From: Streptomyces sp. L-9-10
GTDB lineage: Bacteria > Actinomycetota > Actinomycetes > Streptomycetales > Streptomycetaceae
Reading direction: 5' to 3'
DNA: 64,000 nucleotides
Assembly: GCF_004151105.1 (NCBI RefSeq)
Contig: NZ_PHRF01000027.1
Location: 378,282 to 442,281, forward strand
Shown here piece after piece: positions 42,034-50,660 of this stretch; the first letter of the stretch is position 1, and each line of letters opens with the position of its first letter. Below the pieces are notes generated by a model. It searched no databases. It worked only from the letters and a program-made list of their open reading frames with translations, and had not been told where the DNA came from. The position numbers and the translations under genes were made by a program.

Positions 42034-42393
42034 GCCCTTCCCCCTGTCCCCGTACGGCCGTTGATCGTATCGAGAGGGTCCGGGCGGGTACGGGCGGGTG
42101 TCACGGCGTACACAGGGACCGGCCCAACACAGGACGGAAACGCGCCATCCCTGGCATTCAATGGTTCAAGGATTTATAAGCCTTAAATTCACTTGATCAA
42201 CCATCGGTTACGGCTTTCTTCGGCCGAATCACGCGACAGCTCCCCCACAGGTCAAGCCCCACCCCATGACCACAACCTGCACTCATACCATCACACGGAG
42301 CGACCGAAAGTGGCGGGAGAGTCACCCGTCCTCCGTCGAAGGCGGCAAGACTGCCCATGCTTCACAGAACCTTCGACTCAGGGAGTGTTTGAA
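42034..42393. promoter_or_regulatory. AT-rich control region upstream of the inhibitor gene
   Basis: 360 non-coding bases. 42157-42215 is unusually AT-rich and contains a broken dyad: ATGGTTCAAG (42161-42170) against CTTGATCAACCAT (42192-42204). A nested AAGG-N9-CCTT dyad lies inside it. The ribosome site AGGGAG lies 9 bases before the ATG at 42394. Confidence 0.5.
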
Positions 42394-42828
42394 ATGCGGT
42401 CCATCGCAACAGGTCTGGCGCTCACCGCCACCACGCTGGCGTTCATGGCGCTGCCGGGCACCGGTACGGCGAGCGCCGAACAGGCCGTGTCCGGCAGCCT
42501 GTACGCACCCTCCGCCCTCGTGCTCAGTGTCACCGAGGGCGCCGACACGACGACCGGGACGGTGCTGCGCGCGGTCACTCTCAGCTGCGCGCCCCGGGCG
42601 AGCGGCACGCACCCGGACCCGGCCGGCGCCTGCGCCGAACTCCGGTCCGCCCAGGGCCGGCTGGACGCCATCACCACCCCGGCCCCGCACGTCTCCTGTA
42701 CCAGGGAGTGGAACCCGGTGACCGTGACGGCGGACGGCGTCTGGGAGGGCAAGCGCTACTCGTACGTCCACACCTTCAGCAACCCGTGTGCGAGAGACAG
42801 CGGCAGCGGCACGGTGTTCGCCTTCTGA
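42394..42828 (+). CDS. Subtilisin-inhibitor (SSI, I16) family protein with Arg at P1
   Basis: 144 residues. The signal peptide is about 1-28 (LPGTGTASA). The mature part has the SSI layout: SLYAPSALVLSVTEG, Cys65 and Cys80, Cys102 and Cys132 (two disulfides), VTADGVWEGKRYSY, and the typical end SGTVFAF. Aligning CTREWNP with the reactive loop CPMVYDP of classical SSI places Arg104 at P1 and Glu at P1'. Arg or Lys at P1 in this family gives trypsin-like protease inhibition. It is secreted and dimeric in the family. Two secreted proteases are encoded nearby. Confidence 0.95.
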   Translation: MRSIATGLALTATTLAFMALPGTGTASAEQAVSGSLYAPSALVLSVTEGADTTTGTVLRAVTLSCAPRASGTHPDPAGACAELRSAQGRLDAITTPAPHVSCTREWNPVTVTADGVWEGKRYSYVHTFSNPCARDSGSGTVFAF

Positions 42829-42971
42829 TCTGAGCGTGTCCCGCGCGAGCCGCTGAACCCGGCGCCGGGCCTCCGTCCGGGGCGTGCCGTACCTCCGGTG
42901 CGTCCGCACGTTCTCCGCCACGCACGGACAAGTGCCTGCGGGCGGAGGCCCGGTGCTGGAACGCTGGACGA

Positions 42972-43607
42972 ATGAACGAGAGCGAGAGCGAGAGGACACT
43001 GGGGCCGGGCCGACGGTGGTGTGTGCTGCCCGACGACAAGGACTGGCTGCGCGATCTGCGGACCATGGGGGACCGGCTCCTCGATCATCTGGCTGCCGCC
43101 GCCGCCCTGGACGACGATCCGTGGGAACTCCCCGCCGCCCCCTACGCGGAGGCGGCGACCGCGTGCGACCGCGTCGTCTCCATGCTTCCGGCACGCGCCG
43201 GAGGCGGTCTCGGTCTCCTGCTCTCCCCCACGGGAACGCCACAGCCCACCGTGCACGCCCTCGTGGTGGAGTGCGATGACCTGGACGCGCTGTGGGAGGT
43301 CCTCACCCGGCTGCACCGCGCCCTCGACGAGGAACCGGGCACCGAAGGGCTCCTGGACCTCGTCGGACAGGCCGGTGCCGAGTGGGGCGACCCGCCGCGC
43401 TCACCGCGATGTCTGGTCTCGCAGCTCGAACGCGTGGTGGCGGTGCTGGAGTTCGACACCTTCGCGGTACGGACGCTGGCGGTCGTCATGACCGACGAAG
43501 AAGCGAGGGAAGCGGCGGAGGCCGGGGCGGTGCGGACGCTGGACGATACGGGACAGACCGCCTACGAGTCCGTCACCGCCGCCTGGTCCACCACACTCCA
43601 GCCCTGA
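42972..43607 (+). CDS. Hypothetical cytoplasmic protein
   Basis: 211 residues, acidic, no signal peptide or membrane segment. Mostly helical, with features such as DKDWLRDLRTMGDRLLDHL, a beta hairpin GGLGLLLSPTGTPQPTVHAL, and LVSQLERVVAVLEFDTFAVR. I recognise no family. Its last codons and stop lie in the first unit of a 15-base tandem repeat (43594-43654). It is convergent with the NB-ARC regulator. Confidence 0.65.
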   Translation: MNESESERTLGPGRRWCVLPDDKDWLRDLRTMGDRLLDHLAAAAALDDDPWELPAAPYAEAATACDRVVSMLPARAGGGLGLLLSPTGTPQPTVHALVVECDDLDALWEVLTRLHRALDEEPGTEGLLDLVGQAGAEWGDPPRSPRCLVSQLERVVAVLEFDTFAVRTLAVVMTDEEAREAAEAGAVRTLDDTGQTAYESVTAAWSTTLQP

Positions 43608-43654
43608 ACACTCCAGCCCCGGGCATTCCAGCCCCTGAACACTCCGGCCCCGAA
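43594..43654. repeat. Four tandem 15/16-base repeats at a gene end
   Basis: CACTCCAGCCCTGAA-type units at 43594, 43609, 43624 (16 bases) and 43640 follow each other without gaps. The first contains the stop codon of the preceding gene. Confidence 0.75.
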
Positions 43655-43721
43655 CGCGACGGTGGGTACGAAGGGTTCGTCGCGGCGTCGACGGCCCTTC
43701 CGGACGGCCGTCGCCCGGTCT

Positions 43722-45767
43722 CTACGACGGCGGATGGCCCTGGAGCGCACGGACGAGCCCGCTCCTGGCGTCGTCCGCGAGCCCCCGGTCGTACGCCCTC
43801 TCGTAGGCGGGGTCGCCCGCGGCCTCACGTGCCCGCCGCTCCCACTCCGCGCGGAGCGCGCCGAGTTCGGGGGTGCCGCGATGGGGGTGGCCGATCATGC
43901 GCCAGTACGCGTGCCCCGTGCCGTAGGTGCGGGCCGCCTCCACGCCGTCGCCCTGGACCGCGATCGCTCCCGCGAGCAGATCGAGACCGAGAGCGATCCC
44001 GAGGCTGTCGTGCAGCTGGTACTTGCCCGCGAGCATCGCCCGCGCATGGCTCTCGGCATCGCGCGGCCTGCCCTGCAGGAGGTGTATGAAGGCGAGTTGG
44101 TGATCGGCGTACGCGCGCGCCCAGCGCTCGCCGTACCGCAGACTGAGCCGTTGCAGCCCGGCGGCCTCTTCGCGCGCGTCGTCGAGGCGGCCGAGCGCGG
44201 TGAGCGCGAAGAGCCTTATCACCCGGCAGCGCAGCTGCGACGGGGCGTCGAGCGGGTCGCCCGGCAGATTGCGCAGCGCGCGATCGCAGACGGTGTACGC
44301 GGCGAGGGGACGTCCCATCATCAGGCAGTTGAAGCCGACGACATGGGCCGCGGAGAGCAGGGATTCCGGATCGTCGTCGTGCCAGGCGGAGACGCTGCAC
44401 TCCTCACCGACCCGGCGCGCGGCTTCATGGTCGCCCTGGAGCGCGAGGGTGATGCCGAGAGCCCAGAGGGCACGGGTACGGTGCTGTCCGCCGCCGGTGT
44501 GGAGGCGCAGGGCGCGTTCCAGACAGCTGCGCGCCTGGTGGAGATGGCCGCAGCAGCTCCAGAAGAGTCCGGTGCGGCCCGCCATCTCCACGCCCTGTTC
44601 GGGGTCGTGGTCGAGGAGATGGTCGATGGCCGCGCACAGATCGGCGTGGGTGTCGGCGATGCGCCGGTACCAGGCGACCTGTTCCGGGCCGAGCCAGCCG
44701 GCGTGCGCCCGGCGGGCGAGGGCGGCGAAGTGGGCGCCGTGCCGGTCGGCGAGGAGCCTCTCCTCGCCCAGCTCGCCCAGCCACATGGCGCCGTATTCGC
44801 GGATCGTGTCCAGCATGCGGTACCGGCCGCCGTCGCCGCCGTCCAGACGCAGGACGGACTTGCCGACGAGTCCGTCCAGGGCGGTGGTCACCGCGTCGGG
44901 GGTCAGCGGACCGCCCGCGCACACGGCCCGCGCGTCCTCCTCCTCGATGTCACCGCGGAAGACCGAGAGCCTGGCCCACAGCAGACGCTCCAGCGGCTCG
45001 CACAGCTCATGGCTCCACCCGATCGCCGTACGCAGCGCACGATGGCGGCGGGGCCAGACCGTCTCGTCGACCAGGACATCGAGCCGGGTGGTCAGCAGGT
45101 CCGCCACGTATTCGACGGAGTGATCCGTCAGCCGGGCGCAGGCCAGTTCGACGGCCAGGGGGATGCCTTCGAGGCGGTGGCAGATCCGGACCGCGGCCGC
45201 TGCCGTACGCGGGTCGTCCAGGGACACCTGGGGCGCGGTACGGGCCGCCCGGTCGCGGAAGAGCCGTAGTGCCTGGTCATCGCCTTCCAGGGACAGCGGC
45301 CGCACGTCGAGGCAGTGTTCACCCCGCGCCCCGAGCGGCTGCCTGCTCGTGGCGAGAACGGTCAGCCCCGGCGCGGCGGTCAGCAGTTCCCCGACCAGAT
45401 GCCCGACCTCCGTCACGGTCCGTTCGCAGCAGTCGAGCACCAGCAGCAACCGCCGCCCCGCCAGCCACTCGCACAACGCCTCCACCGGCGACCGCAGCGA
45501 ATGATCCGACAGCCCGACGGCATCGCACACCGTCCCGAGCAACAGCCTCTCGTCGTACAACGGCGACAGATCGGCCCACCACACCCCGTCCGGGAACAGG
45601 CCGTCGCCCGCTCGCTCCGCAGCACGCAGTGCCAGCCGGCTCTTTCCCACACCGCCACTGCCCGTGAGAGTGACCAACTGGTGTTCCGCGAGTGCCCGTT
45701 CGATCCAGCCCAGCTCGCTGTTTCGGCCAACGAAACTGGTCGTCACGACGGGAAGGTTGCCCACCAC
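43722..45767 (-). CDS. NB-ARC / AfsR-type ATPase regulator without DNA-binding domain
   Basis: 681 residues, GTG start. The N-terminal NB-ARC ATPase has FVGRNSELGWIERAL, Walker A GSGGVGKSRLALR, Walker B LLLVLDCCE, sensor LTVLATSRQPLG and GIPLAVELACARL. The C-terminal half (about 380-640) is a TPR-like helical repeat region. In SARP/AfsR and LAL/LuxR regulators these modules are joined to an OmpR- or LuxR-type DNA-binding domain. Here neither end has one and the protein stops soon after the repeats. It may act through a partner, or the DNA-binding part was lost. No start further upstream adds a domain. Confidence 0.85.
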   Translation of the reverse strand: MVGNLPVVTTSFVGRNSELGWIERALAEHQLVTLTGSGGVGKSRLALRAAERAGDGLFPDGVWWADLSPLYDERLLLGTVCDAVGLSDHSLRSPVEALCEWLAGRRLLLVLDCCERTVTEVGHLVGELLTAAPGLTVLATSRQPLGARGEHCLDVRPLSLEGDDQALRLFRDRAARTAPQVSLDDPRTAAAAVRICHRLEGIPLAVELACARLTDHSVEYVADLLTTRLDVLVDETVWPRRHRALRTAIGWSHELCEPLERLLWARLSVFRGDIEEEDARAVCAGGPLTPDAVTTALDGLVGKSVLRLDGGDGGRYRMLDTIREYGAMWLGELGEERLLADRHGAHFAALARRAHAGWLGPEQVAWYRRIADTHADLCAAIDHLLDHDPEQGVEMAGRTGLFWSCCGHLHQARSCLERALRLHTGGGQHRTRALWALGITLALQGDHEAARRVGEECSVSAWHDDDPESLLSAAHVVGFNCLMMGRPLAAYTVCDRALRNLPGDPLDAPSQLRCRVIRLFALTALGRLDDAREEAAGLQRLSLRYGERWARAYADHQLAFIHLLQGRPRDAESHARAMLAGKYQLHDSLGIALGLDLLAGAIAVQGDGVEAARTYGTGHAYWRMIGHPHRGTPELGALRAEWERRAREAAGDPAYERAYDRGLADDARSGLVRALQGHPPS

Positions 45768-45960
45768 GGCTATATCCTGGCCCTGTTGAGGTAGATGGCC
45801 TACACCCCTGGTCGGAAACGGCCAGAATCGGCCGGGAGTGGGCCCAGAACAATCAACCAGTCACGCGTTCTGCCACAAACGGGCAATTCCGGTGATCCAA
45901 CGGGCACCGCGTCGGTGCTCGCGACAGCGGCGCGGTCGGGGTCGGCGGTACGGGTGACGG

Positions 45961-47094
45961 TCAGCGGCGGTCGCGCAGCCACGCGGCGAAGGCGTCCAGG
46001 GCCGGTGCCGGATCGGCGCGCCCGATGCCGATCCGGAAGCGGTCGGCGGGCGTGGCGGTGAGCTCGGAGCGGTAGATGCTCGCGGGCAGCAGCAGGACGC
46101 CGGCTTCCTCGATGAGCCTCGCGCAGAACTCCTCGACTCCGTCGGCACCCCGGTAGCGGGGGTAGGCCACGCAGCCGCCGTCCGGTGCCCGCCAGGAGAA
46201 AAGCTCCTCGAACTCCGCGAAGAAACTCTCGAAGACCGGAAGATTGGCGTCGATGACGGCCCGGTTGCGGGCCAGGATCCGTTCGCGCGCTTTGAGGGCG
46301 ATCCGTGCGAGGACCTCGCTGGGAGCCGAGTTGCAGATGGTGGTGTAGTGCTTGGCCCGTTCGAGGCGGGAGCGCAGCCGCCGGTCGCGGCAGGTGATCC
46401 AGCCGATCCGCAGTCCGGGCAGGCCGAGGGATTTCGAGGTGACGTTCAGGGAGAGGGCGCGCTCCGAGAGGTCCGCGGCCTGCGGCAGGGTGCGGGAGGT
46501 GTCGCGCTCCAGGCCGCGGTAGACCTCGTCGCTGAAGAGATGGATCTCCCGTTCGTCGCACAGCCGGGCCAGCCGGGCGAAGTCGGCGGCGTCGATGACC
46601 TTCCCGGTCGGGTTGTTCGGGAAGTTGACGGAGATCACCCGTGTGTTGGGGCGGATCTCCGCGGCCACCCGGTCCAGGTCCAGGGCCCAGTCACGCCCGG
46701 CGTCCAGGGCCACACCGCTGACCTGGCACAGCGACAGCGGGACGGTCTCGGCGGCCTGGTAGTTCGGGGTGATGACCAGCGCATGGTCCTCGGGCCCCAG
46801 CAGGGCGTGCATGGCCAGGTAGAGGCCCTCTTCCGCGCCGGCGAAGCAGATCACGTCATCGGCTTCGGCGTGGGTGTAGGTGTCCGCGATCGCCTGTCGC
46901 AGGGCCGGATCACCGAAGGTCTCGGTGTAGCCGAAGGACAGCGTCTCCCAGGCGTGCCGCTCCTGGTCGTCGGCGAGCGCGAGCAGTTCGCCGATGTTCA
47001 TCGTCTGCGCGTCGGAGGCGGTCAGATGGTGGCGGGCGGTGAACTCCCAGCGGGAGAAGTATGTTTCGAGCCGGAAGTCGGGCAGGCTGGTCAT
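45961..47094 (-). CDS. PLP-dependent aminotransferase, class I/II
   Basis: 377 residues from the ATG at 47094, which overlaps the stop of the regulator gene (ATGA). It is a fold-type I enzyme: N161 in NFPNNPTGK, D189 and Y192 in SDEVYRGLE, the Schiff-base lysine K221 in NVTSKSLGLPG, R229, and the C-terminal carboxylate Arg in FRIGIG. CFAGAEEGLYLAMHALL is the cofactor phosphate region. The substrate is uncertain. Coupling to a YheO/DauR-like regulator suggests use of an amino acid such as an arginine relative, but this is inference. Confidence 0.88.
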   Translation of the reverse strand: MTSLPDFRLETYFSRWEFTARHHLTASDAQTMNIGELLALADDQERHAWETLSFGYTETFGDPALRQAIADTYTHAEADDVICFAGAEEGLYLAMHALLGPEDHALVITPNYQAAETVPLSLCQVSGVALDAGRDWALDLDRVAAEIRPNTRVISVNFPNNPTGKVIDAADFARLARLCDEREIHLFSDEVYRGLERDTSRTLPQAADLSERALSLNVTSKSLGLPGLRIGWITCRDRRLRSRLERAKHYTTICNSAPSEVLARIALKARERILARNRAVIDANLPVFESFFAEFEELFSWRAPDGGCVAYPRYRGADGVEEFCARLIEEAGVLLLPASIYRSELTATPADRFRIGIGRADPAPALDAFAAWLRDRR

Positions 47095-47762
47095 ATACGT
47101 ACCTCGTGGGCTCTGTGCTCGGCGAGCAGGGCGTAGACGGTGGAACGGGACGCCTTGAGGGCGTCGGCGACGACCGGGACGGCGCGGCGGACCTCGAACA
47201 GCCCCGCCCGGTCGAGTTCGCCCACGAGGGCGAGGCGGTCCGCACGGCCGAGGCGGTTCACGGGGCGGCCCCGGGCGCGGACGAACGCCCCCACGGTCCC
47301 GTGCACCCGCTCGGTCCAGTCCTGCTCGAACAGCGGCTCGGGCCGGGGCGCCGTCGGAGCGGCGAACCCGGCCAGCACGGCCGCCGCCTGCTCCAGCGGT
47401 GTGCGGTCGAGGTTCACGCACAGCACGGCCGACGGCTCACCGTCCGCGTCGCGCAGGACGGCGCTGACCGAGGACAGCCGCCGCCCGTCGGCGAGCAGCT
47501 TCTCGTACGGCCCGTACACATCGGGGGCGGACGGATCCGGGCCCTGCCCGTCGGCTCCACGCGGTACGGGACCCAGCCGGTCGAGCTCCCCGAGCAGCGA
47601 GGGATCGCCGGGGCCACGGCGTGTCATCGGGTTCCAGATGGCCAGCACCCGGTCCTCCGGCACATCGTGCAGGACCACCTCGGCGTACGGGCCCAGCAGC
47701 AGGGCCACCGCCTCGCACACCGGCGACCACACGCGCACCCGTGGGTCGGCCTCGTCGCTCAT
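47091..47762 (-). CDS. YheO/DauR-type transcriptional regulator (PAS-like plus HTH)
   Basis: 223 residues from the ATG at 47762 (GGAGAG about 10 bases upstream); an ATG at 47780 is the alternative. The N-terminal YheO/PAS-like domain is recognised by CEAVALLLGPYAEVVLHDVP, YGPYEKLLADGRRLSSVSAV and AVLCVNLDRTPLE. The C-terminal HTH is RADRLALVGELDRAGLFEVR, then ADALKASRSTVYALL. DauR of this family represses D-arginine catabolism. It is the first gene of a two-gene unit and divergent from the lipoprotein gene. Confidence 0.87.
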   Translation of the reverse strand: MSDEADPRVRVWSPVCEAVALLLGPYAEVVLHDVPEDRVLAIWNPMTRRGPGDPSLLGELDRLGPVPRGADGQGPDPSAPDVYGPYEKLLADGRRLSSVSAVLRDADGEPSAVLCVNLDRTPLEQAAAVLAGFAAPTAPRPEPLFEQDWTERVHGTVGAFVRARGRPVNRLGRADRLALVGELDRAGLFEVRRAVPVVADALKASRSTVYALLAEHRAHEVRI

Positions 47763-47917
47763 CCATGTCCGGCTCTCCATGCCTGGACTGTAATTCCAGA
47801 TCGGACAGAACGTCCAGCCGCCCCGCTGCCGCGTTCGCCTCGGCCCACGTGCGAGGTGGCGCCCGCCGCCGCAGGCTGGGGGCAGATGGAGAGCAGGGGA
47901 GACGAGCGAGGTGCCCC

Positions 47918-48904
47918 ATGGGACAACCACTCGGCCGGCGAGCGCTGCTGGCGGGAACGGGCGGGCTGCTGCTGGGAGCGGCGGGGTGCTCGGCTGCCCC
48001 GTCCGCACCCGTCTCCGCGTCCGTCGCTCCTTCCGTGTCCCCTTCCGTCTCCGGCGCGGGGTCCGGGCCGCCCTCGCCATCCCCCTCGTTGCCCGCGACC
48101 ACACCCTGGCGGCCCGACCGGAACGATGTGGACCCGGCCGTGAAACTGCGTGCCGTACAGGTCGTGGAGGCGATCGGCGCCTGGGCCCCCGGCCGGGGCG
48201 GTGCGGCGGCGGCGAAGAAGCGGGTGGCCGCGCTCGGAGCGGCGCCGTCGCTGGTGGACCAGGCGGGCGCGCTGCTGCCGGACGCGCCCGAGGCCGCCCT
48301 CCAGGTGATCGACGCGCAGTACGGCGGGATCCTGGCGGACTCGGCCAGCGTGCTGGTGGTGTGCCGCCAGTGGACGCCGGGGCACGCGGGCGGCACGACC
48401 GTCGACGTACGGCTGAGCCGGGCGCGGCCGCGCTGGGACGTGACCGCGCTCCACCCGGCGCGGCCCGGCGCCGCCGCCGCCTCGCTGCCGGACGCCGCGC
48501 GGCGGGTACTGGCCGAGTCCCGGATCCGGCTGCCTCCCGCCGCCGAGGCGGACATCCGCGGCGGGAAGGTCCGTCCCAGCGTGCTGCACGCCCTGTCGCG
48601 GCTGGCCGGTACGTACCGGATGTACGTCAGTGTGGTGCGCTCCGGGCATCCGCTGGACGTGTTCGGCACCAGCCGGCCCAGTGACCATCCGCGCGGCCGG
48701 GCGTTCGACGTCTGGCAGATCGACGGGCACAGGGTCGTCGATCCGGCCACCTCGCGCCGGCTGGTCGAGTCGTTCATGCGCGACGCGGCGGCGGCCGGCT
48801 CGTACAACGTCGGCGGACCGGTCCGGCTCTCCGGAGGAGAGCCGGGCCAGTTCTTCACCGACGACACCCATCACGACCATGTGCACGTGGGGTTCACGGC
48901 CTGA
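47918..48904 (+). CDS. Lipoprotein with M15/hedgehog-type peptidase-like domain
   Basis: 328 residues from the ATG at 47918. The leader RRALLAGTGGLLLGAAGC has both a twin-arginine-like pair and a lipobox (Cys about 26). A Ser/Pro-rich linker follows, then a domain of about 250 residues. The C-terminal part has the DD-peptidase metal pattern: SDHPRGRAFDVW (His and Asp) and THHDHVHVGF (His-x-His). It likely trims peptidoglycan at the outer membrane face, but the substrate is unproven. It is convergent with the AtoE-like gene, with only a weak GC hairpin between them. Confidence 0.8.
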   Translation: MGQPLGRRALLAGTGGLLLGAAGCSAAPSAPVSASVAPSVSPSVSGAGSGPPSPSPSLPATTPWRPDRNDVDPAVKLRAVQVVEAIGAWAPGRGGAAAAKKRVAALGAAPSLVDQAGALLPDAPEAALQVIDAQYGGILADSASVLVVCRQWTPGHAGGTTVDVRLSRARPRWDVTALHPARPGAAAASLPDAARRVLAESRIRLPPAAEADIRGGKVRPSVLHALSRLAGTYRMYVSVVRSGHPLDVFGTSRPSDHPRGRAFDVWQIDGHRVVDPATSRRLVESFMRDAAAAGSYNVGGPVRLSGGEPGQFFTDDTHHDHVHVGFTA

Positions 48905-48946
48905 CGCCGCCGCGCGTCCCCGAGGATCCGCCCGGGGCGCCGGTGC

Positions 48947-50422
48947 TCAGGGGAAGGGCAGCGTACGGGCGAACAGGGTGACGAGGATCAGCACGACCGG
49001 GAAGCACACCAGGAACATGGCGAAGGTGTAGCCCATGATGTCGCGTGCCTTGAGTCCGAGGATCGTCAGCGTGGGCAGCATCCAGAACGGCTGGAGCAGG
49101 TTGGCGCTCGCCTCGCCGAGGTCGTACACCACGACCACCCAGCCCTGGTTCACCTGGAGTTGATTGGCCGCGTCCAGGACGTAGGGGGCCTCGATGACCC
49201 ACTTGCTGCCACCGCTGGGGACGAAGACGCCGAGCACGCAGCTGTAGATGGCGATGAAGGCCGGGTAGAAGAACTCGTTCGACACCGACACCAGCCAGCC
49301 CGCGATGGTCTTGCTCAGTCCGGTGAAGGCGATCATCCCGAAGATCCCGCCGTACAGCGGGAATTGGAGCAGTACGCCCGAAGCCGCCGGGGTCCCCTCC
49401 TTGACCGCCTGGGCGAGCCGCACCGGACGCCAGTGCAGGATGAGCGCCAGCAGGATGAGGATGAGGTTGACGGTGTTCAGGTCCAGGGCGTTGAGCGCGC
49501 TGCCCTCCGCGCGGGCGAAGTGCCGTGCCAGGTACCACACTCCGAGCGCGAACAGCAGGATCGCGAAGACGGGACTGTACTCGATCCACTCCCCCGGCCG
49601 GCCCCGGCGCAGCTCCGTACGCTCGTCCGCCACGCTGGGCCCCAGTTCGACGCCCATCTGTTCGGCGGTCTTCGCGCGCTCCGGCGACGGCGACAGGAAC
49701 CAGGCCATGCCGACGGCGACGACGAACACGATCGCCGTGGCCACCATGCCCTGCCAGAGGAAGATGGTGTCCGTGAGCGGGATGAGACCGCTGCCGCGCC
49801 CCTCCTCGATGACCTTCTGCACGGCGGGCGGACTCGACGCCTCGCTGGCCACCTGGAGGGCCGCGGATCCGGACAGGCCCTGGGCCCATACGGTGCCGAG
49901 CCCGAGGAAGGCCATCGCGCCCAGCGCCCGGTAGTCGACGCCGGAGACCCTGCGCGCGATCTCCTTGGCGAGGATCGCCGTGAAGATCAGGCTGAAGGCC
50001 CAGTTCAGATAGGACGTCACCATCGCGACGGCGGCGGTGTACGCGATGGCTCCACGGGGCGTACGGGGCACCCGCGCGAGCCGGCCGATCAGCCGGCCGA
50101 CCGGTGGTGAGACCGCGACCGCGTACCCGGCGATAATGATCATCGCCATCTGGAGCGTGAAGGTGATCAGGGACCAGAAGCCCTGGCCCCACGCGTCCAC
50201 CAGTCCGTACCCGGTCGTCGCCGTGGGATCCGACGGGGCGCCGAACAGGTCCTCGCCGGTCACGAGGCCGAGTGCGAAGACCGCGAACGTGCCCACCAGC
50301 ACGAAGCCCAGCGCGTCGGGCAGCCATCTCTCGGAGAACGCGGTGAAGCGCAGCGCCATGCGCGCCGGCCAGGGCTCCCTGCCGGTCGGTGGGGCCGGCT
50401 CCCGCGGGGGCGCTGTGGTCAT
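48947..50422 (-). CDS. atoE: Short-chain fatty acid transporter, AtoE family
   Basis: 491 residues with about 12 hydrophobic segments. AtoE marks are MALRFTAFSERWLPDALGFV near the start, YLNWAFSLIFTAILAKEIA, GLGTVWAQGLSGSAAL, and VLGVFVPSGGSKWVIEAPYV. It should take up short-chain fatty acids such as acetoacetate or butyrate with protons. It stands alone on its strand and is divergent from a GAF/PucR regulator gene 240 bases away, which is the best candidate for its control. Confidence 0.92.
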   Translation of the reverse strand: MTTAPPREPAPPTGREPWPARMALRFTAFSERWLPDALGFVLVGTFAVFALGLVTGEDLFGAPSDPTATTGYGLVDAWGQGFWSLITFTLQMAMIIIAGYAVAVSPPVGRLIGRLARVPRTPRGAIAYTAAVAMVTSYLNWAFSLIFTAILAKEIARRVSGVDYRALGAMAFLGLGTVWAQGLSGSAALQVASEASSPPAVQKVIEEGRGSGLIPLTDTIFLWQGMVATAIVFVVAVGMAWFLSPSPERAKTAEQMGVELGPSVADERTELRRGRPGEWIEYSPVFAILLFALGVWYLARHFARAEGSALNALDLNTVNLILILLALILHWRPVRLAQAVKEGTPAASGVLLQFPLYGGIFGMIAFTGLSKTIAGWLVSVSNEFFYPAFIAIYSCVLGVFVPSGGSKWVIEAPYVLDAANQLQVNQGWVVVVYDLGEASANLLQPFWMLPTLTILGLKARDIMGYTFAMFLVCFPVVLILVTLFARTLPFP

Positions 50423-50660
50423 CGGATGTCCTCCTGTCGGGCGTCCTGGCCGCGACGGTCCGAAAACCCGGGGCCATGGCTCCGTGGTTCAGGGGTCCGC
50501 GCGTCCAGGTGTGCGGTGCCGAGGATCTTGGGCTGCTCCTGGCCTGAAGACAATGGAGGTGATCCACATAGCGCGCGGGCACATCATGTGGTGAATCGAC
50601 TTCCGAAGGGACGTGCGCCTCAGTACCGTCTGCTCCGTGACCTTGGAGAAGAGTGGTCGG

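Noticed and set aside
48905..48946. Terminator between the lipoprotein and AtoE-like genes
   Set aside because: Only a 5-bp stem can be formed; too weak to list as a terminator.
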